64,000 nt of DNA, taken from the NCBI RefSeq assembly GCF_036569345.1, contig NZ_DATCQT010000181.1:1-64000 (forward strand), written 5' to 3'. The DNA comes from Clostridium_AD sp036569345. GTDB lineage: Bacteria; Bacillota; Clostridia; Clostridiales; Clostridiaceae. Position 1 is the first letter of the stretch. The number at the start of each line of letters is the position of its first letter. Below the pieces are notes generated by a model. It ran no database searches. It saw nothing but the letters and a program-made list of their open reading frames with translations, and was not told where the DNA came from. The translations under genes and the position numbers were made by a program. Below, in pieces: positions 7,847 to 17,333 of the stretch.

Positions 7847-8893
7847 ATGAAAGGTAAGTTGATTTTAGAGAATGGAATAATATTTGAAGGTAATATATTT
7901 GGGTATTTAGGGGAAAGTGTAGGAGAAGTAGTTTTTAATACAGGTATGACTGGATATCAAGAAATTTTAACGGATCCATCCTATTATGGACAAATAGTAA
8001 CTATGACATACCCACTCATTGGGAATTACGGAATTAATTTAGAAGATGTAGAGTCAAAGTCGCCTAAGGTGAAGGGTTTTATTGTTAGAGAGAAATGTGA
8101 TTATCCCAATAACTTTAGATGTGAAATGGACCTTGAAGGATATTTAAAGCAAAATAAAATAATAGGACTGGAAGGCATTGACACAAGGGCATTAACAAAA
8201 ATGCTTAGGAATAATGGAACTATGAAAGGAATTATTGCGACGACAGATTTATCGCAAAGTGAGATAGACGAAAAGCTAACGAGTTTTAATAATAGTGATG
8301 CAGTAATGAATGTTACTTCAAAAGAATGTTATACAATTGAAGGTACAGAGCAACATGTAGCAATTGTGGATTTTGGAATAAAAGAAAATATACTGCGTTC
8401 ATTTAAGCATAGAAATTGTAAATTAACAATTTTTCCTGCAGATGCTACTGGGGAAGAAATATTAAAAGTTAATCCAGATTTAATATTTTTATCAAACGGA
8501 CCTGGAGACCCAGAAGATTTACAAGAAGTAATTAAGATGTTAAAAGAAATTATAGGTAAAAAGCCAATAGTGGGAATTTGCCTAGGACATCAGCTTTTAG
8601 CATTAGCCCTTGGGGGAAAAACTGAAAAACTTAAATTTGGTCATAGAGGTTGCAATCATCCAGTTAAAGATATAGAAGAAAATAAAGTATATATTACATC
8701 GCAAAATCACGGATTTTATGTAAGTACATTGCCAAAAGATATGGAAGTTACTCATGTAAGCGTAAATGATGGAACAATAGAAGGAATGAGACATAAAAAT
8801 CTACCGATATTTAGTGTGCAGTTCCATCCAGAAGCTTGCCCAGGTCCCAAAGATATAGATGTAATTTTTGATAAATTTCTTTCGCTAATATAG
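7847..8893 (+). CDS. carA: Carbamoyl-phosphate synthase small subunit, copy 1
   Basis: Glutaminase subunit that supplies ammonia to CarB for carbamoyl phosphate, used in UMP and arginine synthesis. 348 residues: N-terminal CPSase small domain, then a class-I glutamine amidotransferase with nucleophile Cys245 in GICLGHQ and His327/Glu329 in QFHPEA. I chose the ATG at 7847, preceded by TAGGAGG; an upstream in-frame ATG at 7802 lies in the attenuator tail. It is followed by carB after 87 bases. The leader has a PyrR site, so this is likely the pyrimidine-controlled copy (equivalent to Bacillus pyrAA). Confidence 0.96.
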   Translation: MKGKLILENGIIFEGNIFGYLGESVGEVVFNTGMTGYQEILTDPSYYGQIVTMTYPLIGNYGINLEDVESKSPKVKGFIVREKCDYPNNFRCEMDLEGYLKQNKIIGLEGIDTRALTKMLRNNGTMKGIIATTDLSQSEIDEKLTSFNNSDAVMNVTSKECYTIEGTEQHVAIVDFGIKENILRSFKHRNCKLTIFPADATGEEILKVNPDLIFLSNGPGDPEDLQEVIKMLKEIIGKKPIVGICLGHQLLALALGGKTEKLKFGHRGCNHPVKDIEENKVYITSQNHGFYVSTLPKDMEVTHVSVNDGTIEGMRHKNLPIFSVQFHPEACPGPKDIDVIFDKFLSLI

Positions 8894-8980
8894 TGTTTAA
8901 ATAAATGTAGATAACATATAGTTTAGAAAGTTTAGGATACACAAATAGAAGTCAAGAGATACCATATAGGAGGGATTCAT

Positions 8981-11900
8981 ATGTCATTAGATATAAGTAT
9001 TAAAAAAGTACTAGTAATTGGGTCAGGTCCAATAATAATAGGTCAAGCTGCTGAATTTGATTATTCAGGGACACAAGCTTGCCAAGCATTAGAAGAGGAA
9101 GGCATAGAAGTTGTACTTGTAAATAGTAATCCAGCAACAATAATGACAGATAAAGAGATTGCGGATAATGTTTATATAGAACCATTAACAATAGAATTTT
9201 TGGAAAAGGTTATTAAAAAGGAAAGACCAGATAGTTTACTTGCTGGTATGGGGGGGCAAACGGGACTTAATTTAGCCGTGGAACTATTTGATAATGGTAT
9301 TTTAGAAAAATATAATGTGAGAGTAATTGGAACCTCTATTGAGGCTATTAAAAAAGGGGAAGATAGAGAGCTTTTTAGAAATCTTATGCTGGAAATTAAG
9401 CAACCGGTTGTTGAAAGCACAATTGCTACAGATATAGCAGGGGGAGTAAGTTTTGCAAGTACGATAGGTTATCCTGTAATCGTCAGACCAGCATACACTA
9501 TGGGAGGAAGCGGAGGTGGAATTGCTGAAACAGAAGAGGAATTAATTGAAATTTTAAAATTAGGTTTAGAATTAAGTTCAATCGGGCAGGTTCTTTTAGA
9601 AAAGTCGATTAAAGGGTGGAAAGAAATAGAATATGAAGTTATGAGGGACAGTAATGGCAATTGCATTACAATATGTAATATGGAAAATGTAGATCCTGTT
9701 GGAATACATACAGGAGATAGTATTGTTGTAGCACCAAGCCAAACCCTTTCAGATAAAGAATATCAAATGCTTAGAAGTGCTTCCATAGATATTATAAACA
9801 GTGTAGGCATAGAAGGTGGCTGCAATGTGCAACTTGCACTCGACCCCAAAAGCTTCGAATATGCAGTTATAGAAATTAATCCAAGGGTAAGTAGGTCCTC
9901 TGCACTAGCTTCGAAGGCTACAGGATATCCCATTGCAAAAGTAGCAGCGAAAATAGCGCTTGGATATACACTGGATGAAATAAAAAATGCAGTAACACAA
10001 AAAACATATGCGTGTTTTGAACCTTCATTAGATTATGTAGTTGTTAAAATTCCTAGATGGCCTTTTGATAAGTTTGATGGTGCAAATAGAGTACTCGGGA
10101 CAAAGATGATGGCTACTGGAGAGATAATGTCAATCGGGAGCAATTTTGAAGCAGCTTTATTAAAAGGAATACGTTCTTTGGAAATCGGACAGTATTCAAT
10201 GCAATACGATTCGCTTTCACAAAAAAGTTTAAAAGAATTGAAAAAAAGAGTAATGGCACCTGACGATGAGAGAATATTTCATTTAGCTGAAATGCTTAGA
10301 CGTGATTATAGAGTGGAAAAGGTTTCGGAAATTACAGGGATAGATAAATTCTTTGTAAATAAGATTAAGTGGATAGTAGATGAGGAGGAAAAGATAAAAA
10401 ACTCCTCACTTAAGGATATGAATAAAGAATGGTTATATTTATTAAAGAAAAAAGGATTTTCAGATAAAGGAATTGCAGACTTATTGGGTGTAAGTCCAGA
10501 TGTTATTTATGAATTGAGAAATACATTGGATATTAAACCTGTATATAAGATGGTAGATACATGTGGAGGGGAATTTGAAGCCTTATCGCCATATTACTTC
10601 TCAACTTATGATGAATATGATGAGGTTGAGGTAAGCAATAGGAAGAAGGTTATGGTAATAGGCTCAGGTCCTATAAGGATAGGACAGGGGATTGAGTTTG
10701 ATTATGCATCAGTTCATAGTGTAATAGCCCTTAAAAAGCTAGGAATTGAAACTATTATTGTAAATAATAATCCAGAAACGGTAAGTACAGACTTTAATAT
10801 TTCAGATAAATTATATTTTGAACCTCTAACTGAGGAAGAAGTATTTAATATTGTTGAAAAAGAAAAACCAGATGGAGTAATACTTCAATTTGGAGGCCAA
10901 ACCGCTATTAAACTTGCTAAATTTTTAAGTGAAAAAAATATTTCCATATATGGAACTAAGCCTGAGCAAATAGATGCTGCGGAGGATAGAGAAAAATTTG
11001 ATGCACTTTTAGAAGAGTTAAATATAAATAGACCAAAAGGAAAGGCAGTCTGGAACTTAAAAGAGGGCTTAAATGAGGCTAAAAAAATAGGTTATCCGGT
11101 TTTGGTTAGGCCATCTTATGTACTAGGCGGACAGGGAATGGAAATAACTTATGAAGAAAAGGAATTAAAACATTATTTAAAGCATGCATTTATTAAAGAT
11201 AAGAAAAATCCTGTTTTAATAGATAGATATTTATTAGGTAGAGAGATAGAAGTTGATGCTATTTGTGATGGCGAGGAAATATTAATACCAGGTATTATGG
11301 AACATCTAGAGAGGGCAGGAGTTCATTCCGGAGATAGTATTACAATATATCCAAGTCAAAACATATCAGATAAAATAAAAGAAAAAATATTAGAATACAC
11401 AAAGAAGATATCTATAGGACTCCAAGTAATTGGCATGGTTAATATCCAGTTCATAGAATTTAAAGATGAATTATACATAATAGAAGTTAATCCAAGAGCT
11501 AGCCGTACAGTTCCATATATTAGTAAAGTTAGTAATGTTCCAATAGTAGAGCTTGCAACTAGGGTTATGCTAGGCGAAAAGTTAAAGGACTTTGGTTATG
11601 GAACTGGAGTTTACAAGGAACCTAAATTAGTGTCAGTTAAAGTTCCGGTATTTTCTACTCAGAAACTACCAGAGGTCGAGGTGTGCCTCGGACCTGAAAT
11701 GAGATCCACAGGAGAGGTTCTAGGAATAGGAAGAAATTTTGAAGAAGCATTATATAAAGGGTTTGTTGCGTCTGGAATGAAAGTTAAAAAAGAAAAGGGA
11801 GTTATCTTGGCGACAATAAATCAACAAGATTACGAAGAGTTTTTGTATATAGCTAAAGGTTTTAGTGAATTGAATTATAAATTCATAGCGACGAAGGGGA

Positions 11901-12187
11901 CAGCTAAGCTGTTAAAGGACAACGGAATAAATTCAATAGAAGTTAAAAAAATCACAGAAGGAACCCCTAATATCATAGATGTAATAAAGAACAGGCAGGT
12001 GGATTTAGTGATAAATACCCCTACTAAAGGAAATGATTCGAAAACAGATGGATTTAGAATTAGAAGAACAGCTATAGAAAATAACACATCAGTTATTACT
12101 TCATTAGATACTGCAAACGCATTAGTAGAAATAATGAAGAAAAACATTGTGAGTGCAAATTTAGAAGTATTTAATATTGCAGATTAG
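8981..12187 (+). CDS. carB: Carbamoyl-phosphate synthase large subunit, copy 1
   Basis: 1068 residues, the normal length. Two homologous halves each have an ATP-grasp domain: the first begins VLVIGSGPIIIGQAAEFDYSG, the second (from about residue 560) VMVIGSGPIRIGQGIEFDYAS. The C-terminal MGS-like allosteric domain (from about 940) contains FIATKGTA and the TDGFRIRR segment. It makes carbamoyl phosphate from bicarbonate, two ATP and ammonia channelled from CarA. RBS GGAGGG before the ATG. Ends with a strong terminator, so copy 1 is a closed carAB unit. Confidence 0.96.
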   Translation: MSLDISIKKVLVIGSGPIIIGQAAEFDYSGTQACQALEEEGIEVVLVNSNPATIMTDKEIADNVYIEPLTIEFLEKVIKKERPDSLLAGMGGQTGLNLAVELFDNGILEKYNVRVIGTSIEAIKKGEDRELFRNLMLEIKQPVVESTIATDIAGGVSFASTIGYPVIVRPAYTMGGSGGGIAETEEELIEILKLGLELSSIGQVLLEKSIKGWKEIEYEVMRDSNGNCITICNMENVDPVGIHTGDSIVVAPSQTLSDKEYQMLRSASIDIINSVGIEGGCNVQLALDPKSFEYAVIEINPRVSRSSALASKATGYPIAKVAAKIALGYTLDEIKNAVTQKTYACFEPSLDYVVVKIPRWPFDKFDGANRVLGTKMMATGEIMSIGSNFEAALLKGIRSLEIGQYSMQYDSLSQKSLKELKKRVMAPDDERIFHLAEMLRRDYRVEKVSEITGIDKFFVNKIKWIVDEEEKIKNSSLKDMNKEWLYLLKKKGFSDKGIADLLGVSPDVIYELRNTLDIKPVYKMVDTCGGEFEALSPYYFSTYDEYDEVEVSNRKKVMVIGSGPIRIGQGIEFDYASVHSVIALKKLGIETIIVNNNPETVSTDFNISDKLYFEPLTEEEVFNIVEKEKPDGVILQFGGQTAIKLAKFLSEKNISIYGTKPEQIDAAEDREKFDALLEELNINRPKGKAVWNLKEGLNEAKKIGYPVLVRPSYVLGGQGMEITYEEKELKHYLKHAFIKDKKNPVLIDRYLLGREIEVDAICDGEEILIPGIMEHLERAGVHSGDSITIYPSQNISDKIKEKILEYTKKISIGLQVIGMVNIQFIEFKDELYIIEVNPRASRTVPYISKVSNVPIVELATRVMLGEKLKDFGYGTGVYKEPKLVSVKVPVFSTQKLPEVEVCLGPEMRSTGEVLGIGRNFEEALYKGFVASGMKVKKEKGVILATINQQDYEEFLYIAKGFSELNYKFIATKGTAKLLKDNGINSIEVKKITEGTPNIIDVIKNRQVDLVINTPTKGNDSKTDGFRIRRTAIENNTSVITSLDTANALVEIMKKNIVSANLEVFNIAD

Positions 12188-12220
12188 TAAAAAAAGGTTA
12201 GAATAAAAATATAAATGTGG

Positions 12221-12256
12221 TCGCCCTTAGCTAAATATTAGCTGAGGGCGATTTTT
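12221..12256 (+). terminator. Terminator after carB copy 1
   Basis: 14-bp stem TCGCCCTTAGCTAA / TTAGCTGAGGGCGA (one G-T pair), three-base loop, then TTTTT. No equivalent exists after carB copy 2. Confidence 0.85.
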
Positions 12257-12321
12257 CAATTTTATTATAACTAAAAATAATTGAATAGAAGAAGTAGATT
12301 AGTTAGTTTTATTTGTCGTTA

Positions 12322-12335
12322 TGAATAAATATTAT
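12322..12335 (+). promoter_or_regulatory. ARG box (upstream) of carAB copy 2
   Basis: TGAATAAATATTAT, a near match to the ArgR operator TGAATWWWWATTCA, about 30 bases before the -35 box. The downstream partner is 152 bases away. The corresponding site of the transporter leader is at 17173. Confidence 0.6.
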
Positions 12336-12365
12336 ACAAAATGAATAATAATAAACACAAAATCA

Positions 12366-12394
12366 TTGCAATATTATTAAAAACAATATATAAT
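12366..12394 (+). promoter_or_regulatory. Promoter of carAB copy 2
   Basis: TTGCAA (12366-12371), 17 bases, TATAAT (12389-12394). Homologous to the transporter promoter at 17216. Lies between two ARG boxes. Confidence 0.75.
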
Positions 12395-12473
12395 AAATAA
12401 AAAGAAGCCAGTTAAATCAATAATATGAGTTTAGAAACAATTCAGTGAGAAGAAATAATATATATGCACAAAC

Positions 12474-12487
12474 ATGAATAAATATTC
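12474..12487 (+). promoter_or_regulatory. ARG box (downstream) of carAB copy 2
   Basis: TGAATAAATATTCA is an exact match to the ArgR operator consensus TGAATWWWWATTCA. It sits in the transcribed leader just before the chimeric short ORF. Confidence 0.8.
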
Positions 12488-12506
12488 ATAAATTAGATAG
12501 GCATAA

Positions 12507-12689
12507 ATGGGAGTGGTACAATTGAAAAAAAATACGTCGTTAATTTTTTGTCCTAATGAATTTGAATTTAATAATATTAAATATAATGCAGTTATTGATT
12601 GTCACAATAAACCTGTAAGTATGTTTTTTATTTTATTACTAAATATGATTAACATGTTAATAAGGATAACAGAGAGATTATTTAAATAA
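12507..12689 (+). pseudogene. Chimeric short ORF at the tandem-duplication junction
   Basis: 60 codons from ATG, or 55 from the TTG at 12522. The first part, with RBS GGGAG and TTGAAAAAAAAT, matches the start of the transporter lipoprotein gene at 17377 (MKKN-). From about 12540 it matches the pyr leader at 7638 instead. It therefore marks the breakpoint of the duplication rather than an evolved gene. It could still be translated as a leader peptide, as it keeps a ribosome binding site, but no function can be assigned. Confidence 0.65.
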
Positions 12690-12702
12690 TCATTTTGTTA
12701 TC
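12665..12702 (+). promoter_or_regulatory. Decayed remnant of the pyr attenuator before carA copy 2
   Basis: Outer arms GATAACA (12665-12671) / TGTTATC (12696-12702) and inner GATTAT/ATAATC remain, but the CCC/GGG pairs of the copy-1 hairpin are lost and the following tract is TTTCTT. There is no PyrR loop upstream. It is probably a poor terminator. Confidence 0.6.
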
Positions 12703-12757
12703 TTTCTTAATATATCTGGAAAATGATTGCTTTTATTTATACTAAGGAGGATTTAAT

Positions 12758-13825
12758 ATGAAAGGTAAGTTGATTTTAGAGAATGGAATAATATTCGAAG
12801 GTAATATGTTTGGATATATAGAAGAAAGTGTTGGGGAAGTAGTTTTTAATACAGGTATGTCGGGGTATGAAGAAATTTTAACTGATCCATCTTATTATGG
12901 ACAAATAGTAACTATGACATATCCACTTATAGGAAATTATGGAATCAATCTAGATGATGTAGAATCAAAGTCACCTAAGGTGAAAGGACTTATTGTTAGA
13001 GAAAAGTGTGATTCACCTAATAACTGGAGATGTGAAATGGATTTAGAGGGATATCTTAAGCAAAATAAGATAATTGGCCTGGAAGGCATTGATACAAGAG
13101 CATTAACAAAAATACTTAGAAATAAAGGAACTATGAAAGGGATTATTGCTACAAAGGAACTTACAAAAGGTGAAATAGAGCAAAAGTTTATGGATTTTAA
13201 TAATAGAGATGCAGTAAGATCGGTTACTTCAAAAGAGGTCTACACAATTGAAGGTGCGGGACGACATATAGCTGTTATAGATTTTGGAATAAAAGAAAAT
13301 ATACTGCGCTCCTTCGCTGCGAGAAATTGCAAAATAACGATATTTCCTGCATATTCTAAGTCAGAGGAAATATTAAAGGTTAATCCAGATTTAGTATTTT
13401 TATCAAATGGACCTGGAAACCCAGAAGATTTGCAAGAGGTAATTGAGATGGTAAAAGAAATTATAGGTAAAAAACCAATAGTTGGGATTTGTCTAGGACA
13501 TCAACTTTTAGCTTTAGCCCTTGGAGGGGAAACTAAAAAGCTTAAGTTCGGTCATAGAGGTTGTAATCACCCAGTTAAAGATATAGAAGAAAATAAGGTG
13601 TATATTACATCACAAAACCACGGTTATTATGTAAGCAGACTTCCAGAGGATATGGAAGTTACTCATGTAAGTGTAAATGACGGAACCATAGAAGGAATGA
13701 AACATAAAAATCTACCTATATTTAGTGTTCAGTTCCATCCAGAGGCTTGCCCGGGACCTAAGGATATAGAAGTAATCTTTGATAAATTTCTTTCATTAAT
13801 AAGGGTAGCTACTTGTAACTTATAG
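12758..13825 (+). CDS. carA: Carbamoyl-phosphate synthase small subunit, copy 2
   Basis: 355 residues; the same architecture as copy 1, with Cys245 in GICLGHQ and FHPEA conserved, so expected to be active. It ends seven residues later than copy 1 (RVATCNL tail). RBS AAGGAGG before the ATG is preserved from the ancestral leader. Upstream control is by an ARG-box promoter rather than a PyrR attenuator, so this is likely the arginine-responsive copy (compare the two CPSases of Bacillus, PyrAA/AB and CarA/B). Codon differences from copy 1 are largely silent, which indicates purifying selection. Confidence 0.95.
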   Translation: MKGKLILENGIIFEGNMFGYIEESVGEVVFNTGMSGYEEILTDPSYYGQIVTMTYPLIGNYGINLDDVESKSPKVKGLIVREKCDSPNNWRCEMDLEGYLKQNKIIGLEGIDTRALTKILRNKGTMKGIIATKELTKGEIEQKFMDFNNRDAVRSVTSKEVYTIEGAGRHIAVIDFGIKENILRSFAARNCKITIFPAYSKSEEILKVNPDLVFLSNGPGNPEDLQEVIEMVKEIIGKKPIVGICLGHQLLALALGGETKKLKFGHRGCNHPVKDIEENKVYITSQNHGYYVSRLPEDMEVTHVSVNDGTIEGMKHKNLPIFSVQFHPEACPGPKDIEVIFDKFLSLIRVATCNL

Positions 13826-13911
13826 TTTGGAATTAAATAAAAGTGAAAATAATATAAAAGTACGAGATTTACAAATGAAATTAACAATAAATAACGAATA
13901 GGGGGATTATT

Positions 13912-16900
13912 ATGCCATTAGATAAAAGTATTAAAAAAGTATTAGTAATTGGATCAGGTCCAATAATAATAGGGCAAGCCGCTGAATTTGATTATTCTGG
14001 AACGCAAGCTTGTCAAGCATTAAAAGAGGAAGGCATAAAAGTTGTACTTGTAAATAGTAATCCAGCAACAATAATGACAGATAAAGAGGTTGCGGACATT
14101 GTTTATATAGAACCATTAACTATAGAATTTTTGGAAAAGGTTATTAAAAAGGAAAGACCAGATAGTTTACTTGCTGGTATGGGAGGTCAAACGGGACTTA
14201 ATTTAGCAGTTGAACTATTTGATAATAACATATTAAGTAAATATAATGTTCGGGTAATTGGAACATCTATTGAAGCCATTAAAAAAGGTGAAGATAGAGA
14301 AATTTTCAGAAATCTTATGCTGGAAATTAAACAACCAATTGTTGAAAGCACAATTGCTACAGATATAGCAGGTGGGGTGAGTTTTGCAAGCCTGATAGGT
14401 TATCCTGTGATTGTAAGGCCGGCATATACTATGGGAGGAAGTGGAGGTGGAATTGCTGAATCAGAGGAGGAACTAACTCAAATTCTAGAATTAGGACTAG
14501 AATTAAGTTCTATCGGTCAGGTCCTTTTAGAAAAAAGCATTAAAGGGTGGAAAGAGATAGAATATGAAGTTATGAGGGATAGTAATGGTAATTGTATTAC
14601 AATATGTAATATGGAAAATATAGATCCCGTGGGAATACATACTGGAGATAGCATTGTTGTTGCACCAAGCCAAACTCTTTCAGATAAAGAATATCAAATG
14701 CTTAGAAGTGCATCTATAGATATTATAAACAATGTGGGAATAGAAGGCGGGTGCAATGTGCAACTTGCTCTTAATCCAAAAAGCTTTGAGTATGCAGTTA
14801 TAGAAATTAATCCAAGGGTAAGTAGATCTTCAGCTCTTGCTTCAAAGGCCACAGGGTATCCTATTGCAAAAGTTGCAGCTAAAATAGCACTTGGATATGC
14901 GCTAGATGAAATAAAAAATGCAGTAACACAAAAGACTTATGCTTGTTTTGAACCATCACTCGATTATGTAGTTGTTAAAATTCCTAGGTGGCCTTTTGAT
15001 AAGTTTGAAGGGGCAAATAGGGTATTAGGTACAAAGATGATGGCTACTGGCGAGATAATGTCAATTGGTAGTAATTTCGAAGCAGCTTTATTAAAAGGAA
15101 TTCGCTCTCTGGAAATTGGAAAGTATTCATTACAATGCGATTCGCTTTCACATAAAAGTTTAAAAGAATTAAAGAAGAGGGTAGTGGCTGCTGATGATGA
15201 GAGGATATTTAATTTAGCTGAAATGCTTAGACGTGATTATAGAGTTGAAAAGGTTTCAGAAATTACAGGAGTTGACAGTTTTTTTGTAAATAAAATTAAG
15301 TGGATAGTAGATGAAGAGGAAAAGATAAAAAAATCTTCAGTGAAAGATATGAATAAAGAATGGTTACTTTTATTAAAGAAAAAAGGATTTTCAGATAAAG
15401 GGATTGCAGATTTATTACACGTAAACCCAAATGTAATTTACGAACTTAGAAATAACTGGAATATTAAACCTGTTTATAAAATGGTTGATACATGTGGAGG
15501 AGAATTTGAAGCATTATCACCATATTATTACTCAACTTATGATGAGTATGATGAAGTTGAGGTAAGTAATAGAAAGAAGGTTATGGTAATAGGCTCAGGT
15601 CCAATAAGAATTGGGCAGGGAATTGAGTTTGATTACGCATCTGTTCATAGTGTAATTGCTCTTAGAAATCTAGGAATTGAAACAATAATAGTAAATAACA
15701 ATCCAGAAACGGTAAGCACAGACTTTAATATTTCTGATAAATTATATTTTGAACCATTAACAGAGGAAGAAGTATTTAATATTATTGAAAAAGAAAAACC
15801 AGATGGAGTAATACTTCAATTTGGAGGTCAAACGGCTATTAAACTTGCTAAATTTTTAAGTGAAAAAAATGTACCTATTTATGGAACTAAACCTGAAAAA
15901 ATAGATGAAGCAGAGGATAGAGAAAAATTTGATGCACTTTTGGAAGAATTAAATATAAATAGACCCAAAGGAAAGGCAGTTTGGAATTTAAAAGAAGGAT
16001 TAAATGAGGCTAAAAAAATAGGCTATCCGGTTTTGGTTAGGCCGTCTTATGTATTAGGTGGGCAGGGAATGGAAATAACTTATGCAGAAAAGGAATTGAA
16101 ACATTATTTAAAGCATGCATTTGAGAAGGATACAAAAAATCCCGTTTTAATAGATAGATATTTATTAGGTAGAGAGATAGAAGTTGATGCTATTTGTGAT
16201 GGACGAGATATATTAATACCAGGTATTATGGAACATTTAGAGAGAGCTGGAGTTCATTCTGGAGATAGCATTACAATATATCCTAGTCAAAACATATCAG
16301 ATGAAATAAAAGAAAAAATATTAGAATACACAAAGAAAATAGCAATAGGACTCCAAGTAATTGGTATGATTAATATTCAGTTTATAGAATTTAAAAATGA
16401 ATTATATATAATAGAGGTTAATCCAAGAGCTAGTCGTACAGTTCCATATATCAGCAAGGTTAGTAAAGTGCCAATAGTAGAACTTGCTACAAGAGTTATG
16501 CTAGGAGAAAAATTAAAGGATTTCGGGTATGGAACTGGAGTTTACAAGGAATCTAAATTAGTGTCAGTTAAAGTTCCAGTATTCTCAACTCAAAAACTTC
16601 CTGAAGTTGAAGTATGCCTTGGACCTGAAATGAGATCTACAGGAGAGGTTTTGGGGGTAGGAAGAAATTTTGAAGAAGCTCTATATAAAGGATTTATTGC
16701 GTCTGGAATGAAAGTAAAAAAAGAAAAAGGAGTTATATTGGCAACAATAAATCCTTTGGATAATAAAGAATTTTTGTATATAGCCAAGGAGTTTAGTAAA
16801 TTGAATTATAAATTTATAGCAACAGAGGGCACAGCTAAGTTATTAAAAGACAATGGCATTGATGCCTTAGAGGTTAAAAAAATATCTGACGGAATCCCTA

Positions 16901-17118
16901 ATATTATTGATGTAATAAAGAATAGACAGGTGGATTTAGTAATAAATACACCTACTAAAGGGAATGATTCGAAAACAGATGGTTTTAGAATTAGAAGAAC
17001 AGCTATTGAGAATTCTCTAGGGGTTTTAACCTCCTTAGATACTGCAAAGGCGTTAGTAGAAATTATGAATAAAAATATTGTGAGTTCCAATTTAGAAGTA
17101 TTTAATATTGCTGATTAA
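13912..17118 (+). CDS. carB: Carbamoyl-phosphate synthase large subunit, copy 2
   Basis: 1068 residues with no gap in length relative to copy 1. Both ATP-grasp halves and the MGS-like C-terminal domain are intact. Hand comparison with copy 1 gives 6 differences in the first 100 residues but 20 in the last 129, so the allosteric domain has changed faster. In known CPSases this domain binds UMP and ornithine. RBS AGGGGGA before the ATG. No terminator follows; transcription may run into the transporter/argGH genes. Confidence 0.95.
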   Translation: MPLDKSIKKVLVIGSGPIIIGQAAEFDYSGTQACQALKEEGIKVVLVNSNPATIMTDKEVADIVYIEPLTIEFLEKVIKKERPDSLLAGMGGQTGLNLAVELFDNNILSKYNVRVIGTSIEAIKKGEDREIFRNLMLEIKQPIVESTIATDIAGGVSFASLIGYPVIVRPAYTMGGSGGGIAESEEELTQILELGLELSSIGQVLLEKSIKGWKEIEYEVMRDSNGNCITICNMENIDPVGIHTGDSIVVAPSQTLSDKEYQMLRSASIDIINNVGIEGGCNVQLALNPKSFEYAVIEINPRVSRSSALASKATGYPIAKVAAKIALGYALDEIKNAVTQKTYACFEPSLDYVVVKIPRWPFDKFEGANRVLGTKMMATGEIMSIGSNFEAALLKGIRSLEIGKYSLQCDSLSHKSLKELKKRVVAADDERIFNLAEMLRRDYRVEKVSEITGVDSFFVNKIKWIVDEEEKIKKSSVKDMNKEWLLLLKKKGFSDKGIADLLHVNPNVIYELRNNWNIKPVYKMVDTCGGEFEALSPYYYSTYDEYDEVEVSNRKKVMVIGSGPIRIGQGIEFDYASVHSVIALRNLGIETIIVNNNPETVSTDFNISDKLYFEPLTEEEVFNIIEKEKPDGVILQFGGQTAIKLAKFLSEKNVPIYGTKPEKIDEAEDREKFDALLEELNINRPKGKAVWNLKEGLNEAKKIGYPVLVRPSYVLGGQGMEITYAEKELKHYLKHAFEKDTKNPVLIDRYLLGREIEVDAICDGRDILIPGIMEHLERAGVHSGDSITIYPSQNISDEIKEKILEYTKKIAIGLQVIGMINIQFIEFKNELYIIEVNPRASRTVPYISKVSKVPIVELATRVMLGEKLKDFGYGTGVYKESKLVSVKVPVFSTQKLPEVEVCLGPEMRSTGEVLGVGRNFEEALYKGFIASGMKVKKEKGVILATINPLDNKEFLYIAKEFSKLNYKFIATEGTAKLLKDNGIDALEVKKISDGIPNIIDVIKNRQVDLVINTPTKGNDSKTDGFRIRRTAIENSLGVLTSLDTAKALVEIMNKNIVSSNLEVFNIAD

Positions 17119-17172
17119 TTTTTACTTAAAAAAGTTAAATAAATTAGCTTTACAAATTTTCATTATTTAATA

Positions 17173-17186
17173 TGCATAAATATTAT
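17173..17186 (+). promoter_or_regulatory. ARG box (upstream) of the transporter-argGH operon
   Basis: TGCATAAATATTAT, an ArgR-operator-like site about 30 bases before the -35 box; homologous to the site at 12322. Confidence 0.55.
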
Positions 17187-17215
17187 ATAAAATGAATAGG
17201 TATTAAGAAAAAGCA

Positions 17216-17244
17216 TTGCATTATTATGAAAAGTAATATATAAT
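17216..17244 (+). promoter_or_regulatory. Promoter of the transporter-argGH operon
   Basis: TTGCAT (17216-17221), 17 bases, TATAAT (17239-17244), homologous in position and sequence to the promoter at 12366. Confidence 0.75.
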
Positions 17245-17333
17245 AAACAAATGAAGACTAGTTAAACCAATAATAAAAGCATGCATAAAGCTAATGAAAA
17301 AGAGCAGACGAAAATATATACTATGCATAACAA

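Larger units (their letters stand above)
7638..12540 (+). repeat. Tandem duplication, unit 1 (carAB copy 1)
   Basis: First copy of a segment of about 4.9 kb covering leader remnant, carA, carB and the 5' leader of the downstream transporter gene. Corresponding points are offset by 4908 bases (leader), 4911 (carA start), 4931 (carB start and end) and 4855 (transporter start codon). The copies are clearly diverged, so the event is old. Confidence 0.85.

Noticed and set aside
7847..17118. carAB pair as an assembly artefact
   Set aside because: The copies differ throughout, mostly at silent positions, and have different leaders and 3' ends; an artefact would be near-identical.
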